Source: Burkholderiales bacterium
GTDB taxonomy: Bacteria > Pseudomonadota > Gammaproteobacteria > Burkholderiales > Burkholderiaceae_E
Length of the DNA: 64,000 nucleotides
Assembly (NCBI GenBank): GCA_026399875.1
Contig: JAPLQF010000019.1
Span: 111,172-175,171, forward strand
Direction: 5' to 3'
A program made the position numbers and the translations under genes. The notes under the pieces are model-generated. The model was not told where the DNA came from, did no database searches, and saw only the letters and a program-made list of their open reading frames with translations. Shown in pieces: positions 1 to 9,392 of the stretch (position 1 is the stretch's first letter; the number at the start of each line of letters is the position of its first letter).

Positions 1-771
1 CCGCTCGAAATCGAGCAGGCCGAACTCATGCAAGGGCAACTGCTGGCCGAAGAGCCGCAAAGAGTGCTGTCGCAGGCGGCACAATTGCTTTCGAGTCTGT
101 CGCACTTTGCAGGTGTCGTCATGACGCCACGGCGCAGCGCGAGCTTTCGGCAGCTCGAGTTCATGCGCCTGTCAGACCGCCGCGTCCTGATGATCATCGT
201 CACCCCCGAGGGCGACGTCCAGAATCGCATCATGCATGTCGAGCGCGACTACACGCCGACCGAGCTCATCGAAGCATCGAACTACATCAATCAGAATTTT
301 GCCGGCCTCGAGTTCAGCGCCATCCTCCAGCGCCTCAAGGGCGAGCTGCTGAGTCTGCGCGACGACATCACCACGCTGCTCCACAAAGCGGTTTCGGCTG
401 GCAGCCAGGCGGCGACCGAGCAGGCCGAAACCGTGATGATCAGCGGTGAGCGCAATCTTGTGGCGGTCCATGAGCTCTCCGACAACCTCGATCGGCTGCG
501 TCAGCTCTTCGGCCTCTTCGAACAGAAAACCGGTCTGATTCAGCTCTTCGATGCTGGCAGTCATGCCGAGGGCGTGCAGATCTTCATCGGCGGCGAGTCG
601 CAACTCGTGCCGATGGACCAGCTGTCGGTGGTGGTCGCTCCCTATGAGGCCGACGGCAAGATCGTCGGCACTCTGGGTGTCATCGGCCCCACCCGGATGG
701 CTTACGACCGGGTGATCCAGATCGTCGACATCACCGCGCGGCTGGTGACCAGCGCCCTGAGCCACGGCTGA
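1..771 (+). CDS. hrcA: heat-inducible transcription repressor HrcA, 3' part
   Basis: The frame is open from the first base, so the N-terminal winged-helix domain lies outside the window. What remains is the dimerisation and GAF-like part, including the HrcA-type stretch [11 protein letters not shown] and the C-terminal segment [20 protein letters not shown]. HrcA represses chaperone genes by binding CIRCE operators and is kept active by GroEL. It sits upstream of hemH, grpE and dnaK, as is common in Burkholderiales. I found no CIRCE inverted repeat (TTAGCACTC-N9-GAGTGCTAA) before grpE or dnaK here, so its targets probably lie elsewhere, such as groESL. Identification is confident; only the length is incomplete. 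Confidence 0.95.
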   Translation, partial: PLEIEQAELMQGQLLAEEPQRVLSQAAQLLSSLSHFAGVVMTPRRSASFRQLEFMRLSDRRVLMIIVTPEGDVQNRIMHVERDYTPTELIEASNYINQNFAGLEFSAILQRLKGELLSLRDDITTLLHKAVSAGSQAATEQAETVMISGERNLVAVHELSDNLDRLRQLFGLFEQKTGLIQLFDAGSHAEGVQIFIGGESQLVPMDQLSVVVAPYEADGKIVGTLGVIGPTRMAYDRVIQIVDITARLVTSALSHG

Positions 772-812
772 TTCGCGCCGCAGCGTCATGTCCGCTCAAG
801 GAAAGACAGCCC

Positions 813-1871
813 GTGGCATCGGTTGAATTCGAGGGCATCGAGCAGGCCTACCACCACAGTCGCGTCATTCACGGCATCGATCTGGTGGTCGATGATCGCA
901 ATTTCTGCGTGATCACCGGGCCGCAAGCCTGCGGCAAATCAACCCTCCTCAAGCTGGTCGCCGGGCTCGAGTCACCGAGCGCCGGGCGCGTCACGATCGA
1001 TCGGAAGCTGCCCGATCATCGCAGGCTCGCTCGACGCGGCGTCGCCATGGTGCTGCCCGCCGACAGCCTTTTCGGGCATCTGAGCGCTGGCGAAAACATT
1101 GCATTCGGCGTCAGGGCGGCGGCGCGCCCTGCCAGCGAGACCGATCAGCGTGTCCGCGAGGCCGCTCGACTGCTGGGCATCGAGCCCTTCCTGAGCCGAC
1201 GGGTGCGCAACCTGTCCGATGACCATCGTTTGCGAACTTCCATTGCCCGTGCGCTTGCCTGCGAGCCGCAGATCTGTCTTTTCGATGATCCGCTGAGCAG
1301 CCTCGACCGGCTGCTGCAGGCGCAGTTACGGGAGGAAATCCGGCGTCTGCACCGAAAGCTGGGCATCACCTCGATCTACACGACGCGTGACCCGCTCGAA
1401 GCCATGGCGCTGGCCGATCAGCTGGTCGTCATGGGGGCCGGTTGGGTCGCGCAGTCATCGTCTCCCCTGCAGGTCTACGATCGCCCGGCCAACACCTATG
1501 TCGCAAATTACATCGGCAAACCGGCGATGAACATGCTTCGCGGCATCTGGCTGCAGGGCGGCGTCCTGGTCGGAGATGCCCGGGTGCCGGTGCGCAGGCC
1601 GGTCAGCGCTCACGACAATCAGCCGGTGCTGCTCGGAATCCGCCCCCAGCATTTCAGCCTGTCCGGTGCGAGCCCGCTTGCGGCCCGGCTCAGTGCCCTC
1701 GAGTTCACCGGTGCGCAAACCACGATCCGTTGTTTCATCGGGGATCAGCCCCTGATCGTGGTGCTCAACGAACGGGTGTCTTTCGAGTCCGGGGCGATCG
1801 TCCGGCTGACGCCGGAGTTCGACTTGCTGCATGTCTTCGATCTGGCGTCCGGCGACAGCCTGATGCGCTGA
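813..1871 (+). CDS. MalK/UgpC-like ABC ATPase with degenerate catalytic motifs
   Basis: A 352-residue protein with the architecture of sugar-importer ATPases: a nucleotide-binding domain (about 1-230) and a C-terminal OB/TOBE-like domain (about 240-350). The start is GTG with AGGAAAG upstream. Walker A is good (GPQACGKST, 36-44) and the D-loop LSSLD (161-165) is kept. The rest is broken: the Q-loop glutamine is Pro82, the signature LSGGQ reads LSDDH (134-138), the catalytic glutamate after Walker B is Asp159, and the switch histidine is Arg192. By number these match MalK positions Q82, E159 and H192. No permease or binding protein lies nearby. The frame is intact, so it looks like a maintained non-hydrolysing or regulatory ATPase rather than a transporter subunit. 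Confidence 0.85.
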   Translation: MASVEFEGIEQAYHHSRVIHGIDLVVDDRNFCVITGPQACGKSTLLKLVAGLESPSAGRVTIDRKLPDHRRLARRGVAMVLPADSLFGHLSAGENIAFGVRAAARPASETDQRVREAARLLGIEPFLSRRVRNLSDDHRLRTSIARALACEPQICLFDDPLSSLDRLLQAQLREEIRRLHRKLGITSIYTTRDPLEAMALADQLVVMGAGWVAQSSSPLQVYDRPANTYVANYIGKPAMNMLRGIWLQGGVLVGDARVPVRRPVSAHDNQPVLLGIRPQHFSLSGASPLAARLSALEFTGAQTTIRCFIGDQPLIVVLNERVSFESGAIVRLTPEFDLLHVFDLASGDSLMR

Positions 1872-1922
1872 GGCGGTGTCTTCGCGGGGCCGATCCTGGG
1901 CCGACCTTGGTAGACTGCGCGA

Positions 1923-3032
1923 ATGGAACGCTTCAGCAGTCCCGGCTCATTTGACCATGCGAGTCCTCCTCGCACAGCCGTCCTCCTCGTTCAGTTGGGA
2001 ACGCCGACCGCGCCCACTGCGGCGGCGCTGCGCCCATTTCTGAGGCAGTTTCTCGGCGACCCGCGGGTGGTCGAAATCCCTCGCCTGATCTGGTGGCCGA
2101 TCCTGCACGGCATCATTCTCAATACCCGGCCTGCCAAGTCGGCGCACAAGTACGCCAGTGTCTGGATGGACGAGGGTTCACCGCTGATGGTGCATTCGGT
2201 GCGCCAGACCGACCTGCTGCGTCAAAAGCTTGCTGAGCGTGGTCATGATGTCGAACTGGTCCTGGCGATGCGTTATGGCGAACCTTCGATCGCCAGCGTT
2301 CTTGAGTCCCTGCGCGAGCGAAACATGACTCGGTTGCTGGTAGTGCCGATGTATCCGCAATATGCCGGTTCGACCAGTGCAACCGTCTTCGACGAAGCCG
2401 GCCGAGTGCTGCAAGGATGGCGAAACCTGCCCGAGATGCGCTGGGTTAGAAATTTTCATGACGATTCCGGCTACATCGAGGCCCTTGCCGCAAAAGTTCG
2501 TGAGGCCTGGGACCTCGATGGTCGCGGCGAGCGGTTGGTAATGAGCTTTCACGGAGTGCCCCGCCGGACCCTCGAATTGGGCGACCCCTACCACTGCGAG
2601 TGCCTGGTGACCGCTCGCCTCCTGGCCCAGCGACTGGGTCTCAGTCGCGATCAGTGGGTGGTCACGTTCCAGTCGCGCTTTGGCAAAGCGCAATGGCTTC
2701 AGCCCTATACCGAACCCACCCTTGAAGCACTGGCCCGCGAGGGCGTTCGTGAGGTCGATGTGATTTGCCCGGGTTTCGTGGTCGATTGCCTCGAAACGCT
2801 CGAAGAGATTTCGATCGAAGCGAAGTCTGCCTTTCTCAAGGCGGGCGGTCACACATTCCGCTATATCCCGTGCCTGAACGAAGCGCCGGTTTTCATCGAT
2901 GCGCTCGCCTCGCTGGTCGAATCGCATCTTGCAGGATGGCCGACCTCGGCGCAGGTCGTCAGTCAGGCGGTGCAGGACGGTACATTGAGCGAGCGTCGCG
3001 CCCGTGCCCTGGCACTTGGCGCTCTGAGTTGA
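1923..3032 (+). CDS. hemH: ferrochelatase
   Basis: A 369-residue protohaem ferro-lyase that inserts ferrous iron into protoporphyrin IX, the last step of haem synthesis. Family features are the N-terminal VLLVQLGTPTAPT, the SFHGVPRR segment with the metal-site histidine, the signature TFQSRFGKAQWLQPYTEPT, and CPGFVVDCLETLEEI with the conserved acidic residue. The 18 or so residues before the conserved core are a normal betaproteobacterial extension. The other tetrapyrrole gene here is hemL, about 5 kb downstream. No strong ribosome binding site is visible before the ATG. The gene converges on the BON-LysM gene, with a strong hairpin between them. Confidence 0.97.
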   Translation: MERFSSPGSFDHASPPRTAVLLVQLGTPTAPTAAALRPFLRQFLGDPRVVEIPRLIWWPILHGIILNTRPAKSAHKYASVWMDEGSPLMVHSVRQTDLLRQKLAERGHDVELVLAMRYGEPSIASVLESLRERNMTRLLVVPMYPQYAGSTSATVFDEAGRVLQGWRNLPEMRWVRNFHDDSGYIEALAAKVREAWDLDGRGERLVMSFHGVPRRTLELGDPYHCECLVTARLLAQRLGLSRDQWVVTFQSRFGKAQWLQPYTEPTLEALAREGVREVDVICPGFVVDCLETLEEISIEAKSAFLKAGGHTFRYIPCLNEAPVFIDALASLVESHLAGWPTSAQVVSQAVQDGTLSERRARALALGALS

Positions 3033-3036
3033 CCGA

Positions 3037-3074
3037 CCCTGTCGACGCACGCAGCGCAATGCGCGTCGGCAGGG
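3037..3074. terminator. bidirectional hairpin between hemH and the BON-LysM gene
   Basis: The arms CCCTGTCGACGC (3037-3048) and GCGTCGGCAGGG (3063-3074) form a 12-pair stem with one G-U pair. Three further pairs form inside the loop (GCA 3051-3053 with TGC 3060-3062). It starts five bases after the hemH stop and lies between converging genes. Only TTT follows on the plus strand, so it is a weak intrinsic terminator or a processing stop. Confidence 0.6.
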
Positions 3075-3101
3075 CGGTTTCAATCGGGACGGCAGCCGGG
3101 A

Positions 3102-3605
3102 TCAGGCCTTGGGCGGAATCCGCAGGTTCTGGCCGGGGTAGATCTTGTCGGGGTGCGAGAGCATCGGCTTGTTGGCTTCGAAGATCTGCATGTAGGCATT
3201 GCCGTTGCCGTAGAACTGCTGGGCGATTTTCGACAGCGAGTCCCCGCTCTTGACGGTGTAATACTGCGATTCGTCAACCGGCACTTCGACCGACAACTGA
3301 TCGTTGACTGAGGCGACGCCAGCCACATTGCCGCAGCACAGGATGATCTTTTCGCGAGTTGCCTGGTCCGGGGCAATGCCGCGAACCGTGACCGTGCTGC
3401 TGCCTGCGTCGTAGTCGACCAGCAGTCCGGTGGCATCCAGGTTCATCGAGCGAATGTAGGTTTCGATGGCCTTGGCGGCGGCATCGTTGGCGGCAGCGAC
3501 TTTTTCGGGGCTCGGATCCTTGGCGGCAGCCTGCTGCGCGGCCTGAGCCTCGCCCTTGCCGAAAAGCTTTTCACCCGCATCCTTGAAGAAAGACAGCAGA
3601 CCCAT
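3102..3605 (-). CDS. kbp: BON and LysM domain protein, Kbp/YgaU type
   Basis: A 167-residue protein. The start at 3605 was chosen because AAGGAG lies eight bases upstream and the N-terminus MGLLSFFKDAGEKLFG matches this family; an upstream in-frame start has no support. An Ala-rich linker (about 20-50) leads to a BON domain (about 50-110, with LDATGLLVDYDAGSSTVTVRG) and a C-terminal LysM domain (about 115-165, YTVKSGDSLSKIAQQFYGNG). The E. coli homologue YgaU/Kbp is a cytoplasmic potassium-binding protein induced by osmotic stress, and there is no signal peptide here either. The role in potassium sensing is inferred from family membership. Confidence 0.88.
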   Translation of the reverse strand: MGLLSFFKDAGEKLFGKGEAQAAQQAAAKDPSPEKVAAANDAAAKAIETYIRSMNLDATGLLVDYDAGSSTVTVRGIAPDQATREKIILCCGNVAGVASVNDQLSVEVPVDESQYYTVKSGDSLSKIAQQFYGNGNAYMQIFEANKPMLSHPDKIYPGQNLRIPPKA

Positions 3606-3696
3606 TTTGAATGCTCCTTGATGGTTTGTGAGTAGTACGCTTTGAAGCTCGACGAGCCCAAACCGCACCGGATCTTACCCGCTGAATGCGTGGGCA

Positions 3697-3724
3697 CTTG
3701 AATTCCCGACTTTCAACCCAAGGT
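3697..3724 (+). promoter_or_regulatory. candidate sigma-32 promoter of grpE-dnaK-dnaJ
   Basis: CTTGAA at 3697-3702 matches the heat-shock -35 element. After a 14-base spacer comes CCCAAGGT (3717-3724), which shares five of eight positions with the -10 consensus CCCCATNT. It lies about 65 bases before the grpE start. The 12-mer CACTTGAATTCC that includes this -35 recurs at the same position upstream of clpB (54380-54391). Confidence 0.5.
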
Positions 3725-3790
3725 CTTGTCGGACCTTTCGTTTCAATCCCTGACTGTCCAACGCAAGTCACTGATCAAAAAGACATATCG

Positions 3791-4339
3791 ATGACTGAAC
3801 CCACCCCCGATTCTTCCGGTCTGCCAGGCACGGCCGGCTCAAGCTCACCCGATCCGGCTTCCGGCGCACCCGAAGCCGACGATTCCCTGCAGGCCCAGCT
3901 CATCGAGGCGCAGGCAAAAGCCGCCGAATACATGGACATGGCGCTGCGCTCGCGGGCTGATGTCGAAAACCTGCGCAAACGTGCTCAAGCCGATGTGGCG
4001 GCGGCCCACAAATTCGCCATCGAGGGCTTCGCCGAGAGCTTGCTGCCTGTTCGCGACAGTCTCGAGATGGCACTCAAGGTTGATTCCCCGTCGATTGAGA
4101 GTTTGCGTGAAGGCGTCGAAGCCACACTGCGGCTGATGTCGGTCGCCTTCGAGCGTCACAAGCTGATCGCCATTGATCCGCTTGGTGAAAAGTTCGATCC
4201 CAACCGTCATCAGGCGATCTCGATGGTCCCGGCCCCCGATGTGCCGGCCAATCATGTGGTCGCCGTGCTCCAGAAGGGGTTTCTGATCAATGACCGCGTG
4301 CTGCGCCCCGCTATGGTGGCGGTCAGCAGCGGCACTTGA
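3791..4339 (+). CDS. grpE: nucleotide exchange factor GrpE
   Basis: A 182-residue GrpE: an acidic, Pro/Ser-rich N-terminus (1-35), a long helix with the typical [20 protein letters not shown] segment, and the C-terminal beta domain ending in [20 protein letters not shown]. GrpE releases ADP from DnaK. The ATG at 3791 was chosen over an in-frame start at 3686 because homologues begin close to the acidic segment and because a candidate promoter lies in between. The ribosome binding site is weak (CAAAAAGAC). It is followed after 61 bases by dnaK. Confidence 0.96.
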   Translation: MTEPTPDSSGLPGTAGSSSPDPASGAPEADDSLQAQLIEAQAKAAEYMDMALRSRADVENLRKRAQADVAAAHKFAIEGFAESLLPVRDSLEMALKVDSPSIESLREGVEATLRLMSVAFERHKLIAIDPLGEKFDPNRHQAISMVPAPDVPANHVVAVLQKGFLINDRVLRPAMVAVSSGT

Positions 4340-4400
4340 TTTCACTGTCCCGACACCAACGTATCAGCCAGTCATTCAACTTTTCAACAGGATCAGAAAA

Positions 4401-6329
4401 ATGGGCAAGATCATCGGAATCGACCTCGGCACGACGAACTCATGCGTGGCGGTCATGGAGGGCGGCCAGCCCAAAGTTATTGAGAACGCCGAGGGCGCCC
4501 GCACGACGCCTTCGATCATCGCCTACATGGAAGACGGCGAGGTGCTGGTCGGCGCGCCGGCCAAGCGGCAGGCGGTCACCAATCCGCGCAATACCCTTTA
4601 CGCGGTCAAGCGGCTGATCGGACGCAAATTCCAGGAAAAGGAAGTCCAGAAGGACATCTCCCTGATGCCCTACACGATTGCCAAGGCTGACAACGGTGAC
4701 GCCTGGGTACAGGTGCGCGACAAGAAGATTGCGCCGCCGCAGGTGTCGGCCGAGGTGCTTCGGAAGATGAAAAAGACCGCCGAGGACTATCTTGGCGAGG
4801 AAGTGACCGAGGCGGTGATCACCGTTCCGGCCTATTTCAACGATGCCCAGCGCCAGGCAACCAAGGACGCCGGTCGAATCGCCGGGCTCGATGTCAAGCG
4901 CATCATCAATGAGCCAACGGCCGCGGCACTCGCCTTCGGTCTGGATAAAGGCGCCGGCAAAGACCGCAAGATCGCGGTCTATGACCTGGGCGGCGGCACC
5001 TTCGACGTCTCGATCATCGAGATTGCCGACGTCGACGGCGAGATGCAATTCGAGGTGCTCTCGACCAACGGCGACACTTTTCTCGGTGGCGAGGACTTCG
5101 ACCAGCGGATCATCGATCACCTGATCGCCGAGTTCAAGAAAGAATCAGGCATTGACCTGGGCAAGGACGTGCTCGCACTCCAGCGCCTTAAGGATTCGGC
5201 CGAGAAAGCCAAGATCGAGCTCTCCTCGGCTCAGCAGACCGAGATCAACCTGCCCTATATCACCGCCGATGCGAGTGGCCCCAAACACCTCAATCTGAAG
5301 CTCACGCGGGCGAAGTTCGAGGCGTTGGTCGACGAACTGGTCGAAAAAACCATGGAGCCTTGCCGCATTGCGATCAAGGATGCCGGTGTCAAGGTGTCCG
5401 AGATCGATGACGTCATTCTGGTGGGTGGCATGACCCGCATGCCCAAAGTGCAGGAGCAGGTCAAAACCTTCTTCGGCAAAGAGCCGCGCAAGGATGTCAA
5501 TCCTGATGAAGCTGTCGCAGTGGGCGCGGCAGTCCAGGGCTCGGTGCTTTCGGGTGAGCGCAAGGATGTGCTGCTGCTTGACGTCACGCCGCTGTCGCTC
5601 GGCATCGAGACGTTGGGTGGTTTCATGACCAAGATGATCACGAAGAACACCACCATCCCGACCAAGTTCTCGCAGACCTTCTCGACGGCTGACGACAATC
5701 AGCCGGCGGTCACGATCAAAGTGTTCCAGGGCGAGCGTGAAATGGCCGCCGGCAACAAGTTGCTGGGCGAGTTCAATCTCGAGGGCATTCCGCCGGCTCC
5801 CCGTGGCATGCCTCAGATCGAGGTGACCTTCGATACCGATGCCAACGGCATTCTTCATGTCTCAGCCAAGGACAAGGCCAGCGGCAAGGAAAACAAGATC
5901 ACCATCAAGGCGAATTCCGGTCTGACCGAGGCCGAGATTCAGCGCATGGTGAAAGATGCCGAGGCCAATGCCGAGGACGATCACAAGCGCCGTGAACTGG
6001 TCGAATCGCGCAATCAGACCGAGGCCCTGATTCACACGGTTGGCAAGTCGCTTGCCGAGCACGGCGACAAGCTGTCTGCCGATGAAAAGGGCACGATCGA
6101 CGCCGCAATCAAGACCGCGCAGGAAGCGATCCTGACCGAAGACAAGGAGCAGATCGAAGCGGCGTCGGCGGCATTGATGACTGCATCCCAAAAGCTTGGT
6201 GAGAAGGCTTATGCCGAGCAGCAGGCGGGGGCAGCACCCGCGGGTGCAGAGGCTTCGGCTGCAAAGGGGTCGACCCGAGATGAAGATGTGGTCGACGCTG
6301 AGTTCAAGGAGGTCAAGCGCGACGCTTGA
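4401..6329 (+). CDS. dnaK: chaperone DnaK (Hsp70)
   Basis: A 642-residue Hsp70 of normal length. The ATPase domain has the phosphate-1 motif [18 protein letters not shown] at the N-terminus, [11 protein letters not shown] near residue 195 and the adenosine motif [11 protein letters not shown] near 340. The substrate-binding domain and helical lid end in an acidic [13 protein letters not shown] tail, the usual GrpE/DnaJ-contacting bacterial terminus. The ATG at 4401 gives the canonical [10 protein letters not shown] start. It is probably transcribed with grpE and dnaJ from the candidate heat-shock promoter before grpE. Confidence 0.99.
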   Translation: MGKIIGIDLGTTNSCVAVMEGGQPKVIENAEGARTTPSIIAYMEDGEVLVGAPAKRQAVTNPRNTLYAVKRLIGRKFQEKEVQKDISLMPYTIAKADNGDAWVQVRDKKIAPPQVSAEVLRKMKKTAEDYLGEEVTEAVITVPAYFNDAQRQATKDAGRIAGLDVKRIINEPTAAALAFGLDKGAGKDRKIAVYDLGGGTFDVSIIEIADVDGEMQFEVLSTNGDTFLGGEDFDQRIIDHLIAEFKKESGIDLGKDVLALQRLKDSAEKAKIELSSAQQTEINLPYITADASGPKHLNLKLTRAKFEALVDELVEKTMEPCRIAIKDAGVKVSEIDDVILVGGMTRMPKVQEQVKTFFGKEPRKDVNPDEAVAVGAAVQGSVLSGERKDVLLLDVTPLSLGIETLGGFMTKMITKNTTIPTKFSQTFSTADDNQPAVTIKVFQGEREMAAGNKLLGEFNLEGIPPAPRGMPQIEVTFDTDANGILHVSAKDKASGKENKITIKANSGLTEAEIQRMVKDAEANAEDDHKRRELVESRNQTEALIHTVGKSLAEHGDKLSADEKGTIDAAIKTAQEAILTEDKEQIEAASAALMTASQKLGEKAYAEQQAGAAPAGAEASAAKGSTRDEDVVDAEFKEVKRDA

Positions 6330-6380
6330 GCCTCGGGTCAGGTGTGGTTCACAGCACGCGGGTGCGGGGCAGGCAGGTCA

Positions 6381-6397
6381 ACCGGGGCAAACCCGGT
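6381..6397 (+). other. hairpin in the dnaK-dnaJ spacer
   Basis: ACCGGG (6381-6386) and CCCGGT (6392-6397) form a perfect six-pair stem around GCAAA, in the 127-base spacer between dnaK and dnaJ. There is no T tract. It is followed by CATAATCT, a weak -10-like string. It could stabilise the dnaK message end or lower dnaJ expression; neither can be shown from sequence. Confidence 0.35.
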
Positions 6398-6456
6398 CAT
6401 AATCTGCGGCGCCTCGCGCCCGCGTGGCTCATTTTCGGCGATCAATGGATTAAGCA

Positions 6457-7578
6457 ATGGCGAAGCGTGATTACTACGACATCCTTGGTTTGGCCAAGGA
6501 CGCATCAGACGACGACATCAAGAAGGCCTATCGCAAGCTCGCCATGAAGTTCCATCCGGACCGCAATCCGGATAACAAGGAATCCGAGGAGAAATTCAAG
6601 GAGGCGAAAGAGGCCTACGAGATGCTTTCCGACAGCGCCAAGCGACAGGCCTATGACCGCTTCGGTCATGCCGGTGTCGACCCCAATGCAGGGGGCGGGC
6701 AGGGCGGCCAGGGCTTTGGCGGATTCGGCGATGTGTTCGGCGATATCTTCGGCGATATCTTCGGCGCTCAGCAGGGCGGCCGGGGTCAGCGCAACAGTGT
6801 TTACCGTGGCGCGGACCTGCGATATGCCATGGATATCACGCTCGAGCAGGCTGCGGCAGGCTTCGAGACCGAGATCCGAGTGCCCTCGTGGGATGCCTGC
6901 GAGACCTGCAGCGGCAGCGGCGCCAAGCCGGGCACCAAGCCCCAGACCTGTCGCACCTGCAACGGGCAGGGCGCGGTGCGGGTACAGCAGGGTTTCTTTT
7001 CCATCCAGCAGACCTGCCCGGCCTGCCACGGCAGCGGTAAGACCGTGTCCGACCCCTGCGAGCCCTGCGAAGGCGCTGGCCGGATCAAGCGGACCCGGAC
7101 ACTGCAGGTGAAGGTGCCGGCCGGCATCGACGATGGCATGCGGATTCGTTCAGCGGGCAATGGCGAGCCTGGCATCAACGGTGGCCCATCGGGTGATCTC
7201 TATGTCGAGATTCATACCAAGGAGCATGCGGTCTTCAAGCGCGACGGCGACGATCTTCACTGCCAGGTAGCGGCGACCGTGACCACTGCTGCGCTTGGTG
7301 GCACGGTTCAGGTGCCCACGCTCGCGGGTGATGCCGAAATCGAGTTGCCGGAAGGCACCCAGACAGGCAAGACCTTTCGCCTGAGAGGCAAGGGCATCAA
7401 GGGTGTTCGTTCGAGCTATCCGGGTGATCTCTATGTGCACCTGGTCGTCGAGACGCCGATCAGGCTCACCGAAAAGCAGCGGACCCTGCTGCGCGAACTC
7501 GATGCGACGCTGAAGGATGAGCGACACAGCCCGCAGACCCGGTCCTGGAAAGACAAGGTCAAGGAATTCTTCCAGTAG
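6457..7578 (+). CDS. dnaJ: co-chaperone DnaJ (Hsp40)
   Basis: A 373-residue type I Hsp40. The J domain (1-70) contains the HPD triad in [10 protein letters not shown]. The Gly/Phe-rich stretch (about 75-120) includes a near-duplicated [14 protein letters not shown]. Four zinc-binding CxxCxGxG repeats follow: [24 protein letters not shown] and CEPCEGAG (about 145-215). The C-terminal substrate-binding domains complete the protein. It stimulates DnaK ATP hydrolysis and delivers unfolded clients. It is the last chaperone gene of the grpE-dnaK-dnaJ cluster. Confidence 0.98.
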   Translation: MAKRDYYDILGLAKDASDDDIKKAYRKLAMKFHPDRNPDNKESEEKFKEAKEAYEMLSDSAKRQAYDRFGHAGVDPNAGGGQGGQGFGGFGDVFGDIFGDIFGAQQGGRGQRNSVYRGADLRYAMDITLEQAAAGFETEIRVPSWDACETCSGSGAKPGTKPQTCRTCNGQGAVRVQQGFFSIQQTCPACHGSGKTVSDPCEPCEGAGRIKRTRTLQVKVPAGIDDGMRIRSAGNGEPGINGGPSGDLYVEIHTKEHAVFKRDGDDLHCQVAATVTTAALGGTVQVPTLAGDAEIELPEGTQTGKTFRLRGKGIKGVRSSYPGDLYVHLVVETPIRLTEKQRTLLRELDATLKDERHSPQTRSWKDKVKEFFQ

Positions 7579-7596
7579 CCTCTCTAAGGAAAACCC

Positions 7597-8028
7597 GTGT
7601 CCGGATATGCTGTTTCGCAGCCATTTCACCTTGCCTTCCCGGTCGATGACCTGCAGGCGGCGCGCGCCTTCTACGGCGGCCTGCTTGGTTGCCCCGAAGG
7701 CCGCAGTTCACCCGACTGGATCGACTTCGACCTCTACGGTCACCAGATCGTCGCGCACCTGTCGCCCGACCAGGCTGGCCACCGGGCAACCAACGCGGTC
7801 GACGGCGACAACGTGCCGGTGCGTCACTTCGGCGTCGTGCTGGGCATGCAGGACTGGACCGCGTTGGCCGACAAACTGCGTGCTGCAGCGGTCAAGTTCA
7901 TCATCGAGCCGCATGTGCGCTTCAAGGGTGAAGTCGGCGAGCAGGCGACCATGTTCTTTCTCGATCCGTCCGGTAATGCAATCGAGTTCAAGGCATTTGC
8001 CGATCCGTCGCGGCTTTTTGCCAAATAA
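7597..8028 (+). CDS. VOC (glyoxalase/dioxygenase) family protein
   Basis: A 143-residue single vicinal-oxygen-chelate domain. It starts with GTG, preceded by TAAGGA at a good distance, 18 bases after dnaJ. The first module has [23 protein letters not shown] with the usual N-terminal metal-ligand histidine. A second histidine lies in [10 protein letters not shown], and [14 protein letters not shown] supplies the C-terminal glutamate. The metal site therefore looks intact. VOC proteins catalyse many reactions (glyoxalase, extradiol dioxygenase, thiol transfer) and the substrate cannot be told. The position between dnaJ and hemL gives no metabolic clue. Confidence 0.85.
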   Translation: MSGYAVSQPFHLAFPVDDLQAARAFYGGLLGCPEGRSSPDWIDFDLYGHQIVAHLSPDQAGHRATNAVDGDNVPVRHFGVVLGMQDWTALADKLRAAAVKFIIEPHVRFKGEVGEQATMFFLDPSGNAIEFKAFADPSRLFAK

Positions 8029-8095
8029 TCGCAGCGCCTGATCCGGGCGCTCTTTCAATATCGCGCCGGCACAGACTCGGCCAGAAGGGGACGTT

Positions 8096-9385
8096 ATGGT
8101 CAGCAAAACCGGCAGCAATCAGCAGGAATTCGACCGCGCTCAAAAGGTGCTGGTGGGCGGAGTCAATTCGGCGGTCAGGGCATTTCGGGCAGTTGGCGGT
8201 ACGCCGCGCTTCATTGCCCGTTCAGAAGGCGCCTACCTCTGGGATGTCGAAGGCAATCGCTATGTCGATTACCTCGGTTCATGGGGGCCGATGATCGTCG
8301 GTCATTCGCATCCGCTGGTACTCGAGCGGGTTCGCGATGCCGCCGGCCGCGGCCTGTCCTATGGCGCCCCCAATGTCATGGAGACCGAGCTCGCCGAGCG
8401 CATCTGCAGCCTGTTTTCGCATGTCGAGCGGGTGCGCTTCACCAGTTCGGGCACCGAGGCCGCGATGTCGGCTCTGCGACTGGCCAGAGGCTTCACCGGC
8501 CGCACCAAGATCCTGAAATTTGAAGGGTGCTATCACGGCACGGCCGACAGCCTGCTGGTCAAGGCCGGAAGCGGCGCACTCGCCTTCGGGCAGCCGAGTT
8601 CGGCGGGTGTGCCCGAGGATCTCGCCCGGCACACGCTGGTGGCCCAGTTCAACGACCTGGCCAGCGTCAAGGCGCTCTTCGATGCGCATCCGGGGCAGAT
8701 TGCCTGCGTGATGATCGAGCCGGCTGCCGGCAACATGAATCTGATCCTGCCGCAGAAGGGCTTTCTTGAAGGATTGCGTGCGCTGTGCAGCGCCGACGGT
8801 TCGTTGCTGATCTTCGATGAGGTCATGACCGGTTTTCGCGTGGCGCTCGGCGGCATGCAGCAGGTCAGCGGCGTGGTCCCCGACATGACCGCCTTCGGCA
8901 AAGTGATCGGCGGCGGTATGCCGGTCGGTGCGATTGGTGGTCCTGCGGCGGTCATGGAGATGATGGCGCCGCTGGGGCCGGTCTATCAGGCTGGCACGCT
9001 GTCGGGCAACCCGATTGCGATGGCCGCGGGTCTGGCGACCCTCGAGCTGATATCGGTCCCCGGTTTTTACGACCCGGTGGTGGCACGACTTGGGCGCCTG
9101 ATTGCCGGGCTGCGCGAGGCGGCGCAGGCTGCCGGCGTGCCTTTCAGCGCTCAGCAACTCGGAACGATGGCCGGCATCTACATGATGCCGAAGGTGCCGC
9201 AAAGCTTTGCCGAGGTGATGACCCAGGATGTCGAGCGCTTCAAGCGTTTCTACCATCGCATGCTTGAAGCGGGCGTCTATTTCCCGCCTTCTCCGGTCGA
9301 GGCCTTCTTCTTCTCGTCGGTTCATGGTGATGCCGAGGTCGACTTCACCCTCGAGCAGGCCAGGATCGCCTTCAGGGATCTCTGA
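8096..9385 (+). CDS. hemL: glutamate-1-semialdehyde 2,1-aminomutase
   Basis: A 429-residue PLP enzyme that converts glutamate-1-semialdehyde to 5-aminolevulinate in the C5 route of haem synthesis. Diagnostic segments are the N-terminal [15 protein letters not shown], the cofactor region [17 protein letters not shown], the aspartate in [13 protein letters not shown], and the PLP-binding lysine in [19 protein letters not shown]-type substrate-site segments and the C-terminal [12 protein letters not shown] are also present. Length is normal. GGGGAC-like sequence precedes the ATG. With hemH it makes this a haem-related neighbourhood. Confidence 0.98.
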   Translation: MVSKTGSNQQEFDRAQKVLVGGVNSAVRAFRAVGGTPRFIARSEGAYLWDVEGNRYVDYLGSWGPMIVGHSHPLVLERVRDAAGRGLSYGAPNVMETELAERICSLFSHVERVRFTSSGTEAAMSALRLARGFTGRTKILKFEGCYHGTADSLLVKAGSGALAFGQPSSAGVPEDLARHTLVAQFNDLASVKALFDAHPGQIACVMIEPAAGNMNLILPQKGFLEGLRALCSADGSLLIFDEVMTGFRVALGGMQQVSGVVPDMTAFGKVIGGGMPVGAIGGPAAVMEMMAPLGPVYQAGTLSGNPIAMAAGLATLELISVPGFYDPVVARLGRLIAGLREAAQAAGVPFSAQQLGTMAGIYMMPKVPQSFAEVMTQDVERFKRFYHRMLEAGVYFPPSPVEAFFFSSVHGDAEVDFTLEQARIAFRDL

Positions 9386-9392
9386 GCGGGGC

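Noticed and set aside
3600..4400. CIRCE operator for HrcA before grpE or dnaK
   Set aside because: No TTAGCACTC-N9-GAGTGCTAA or near match was seen; a sigma-32-like promoter explains heat control better.
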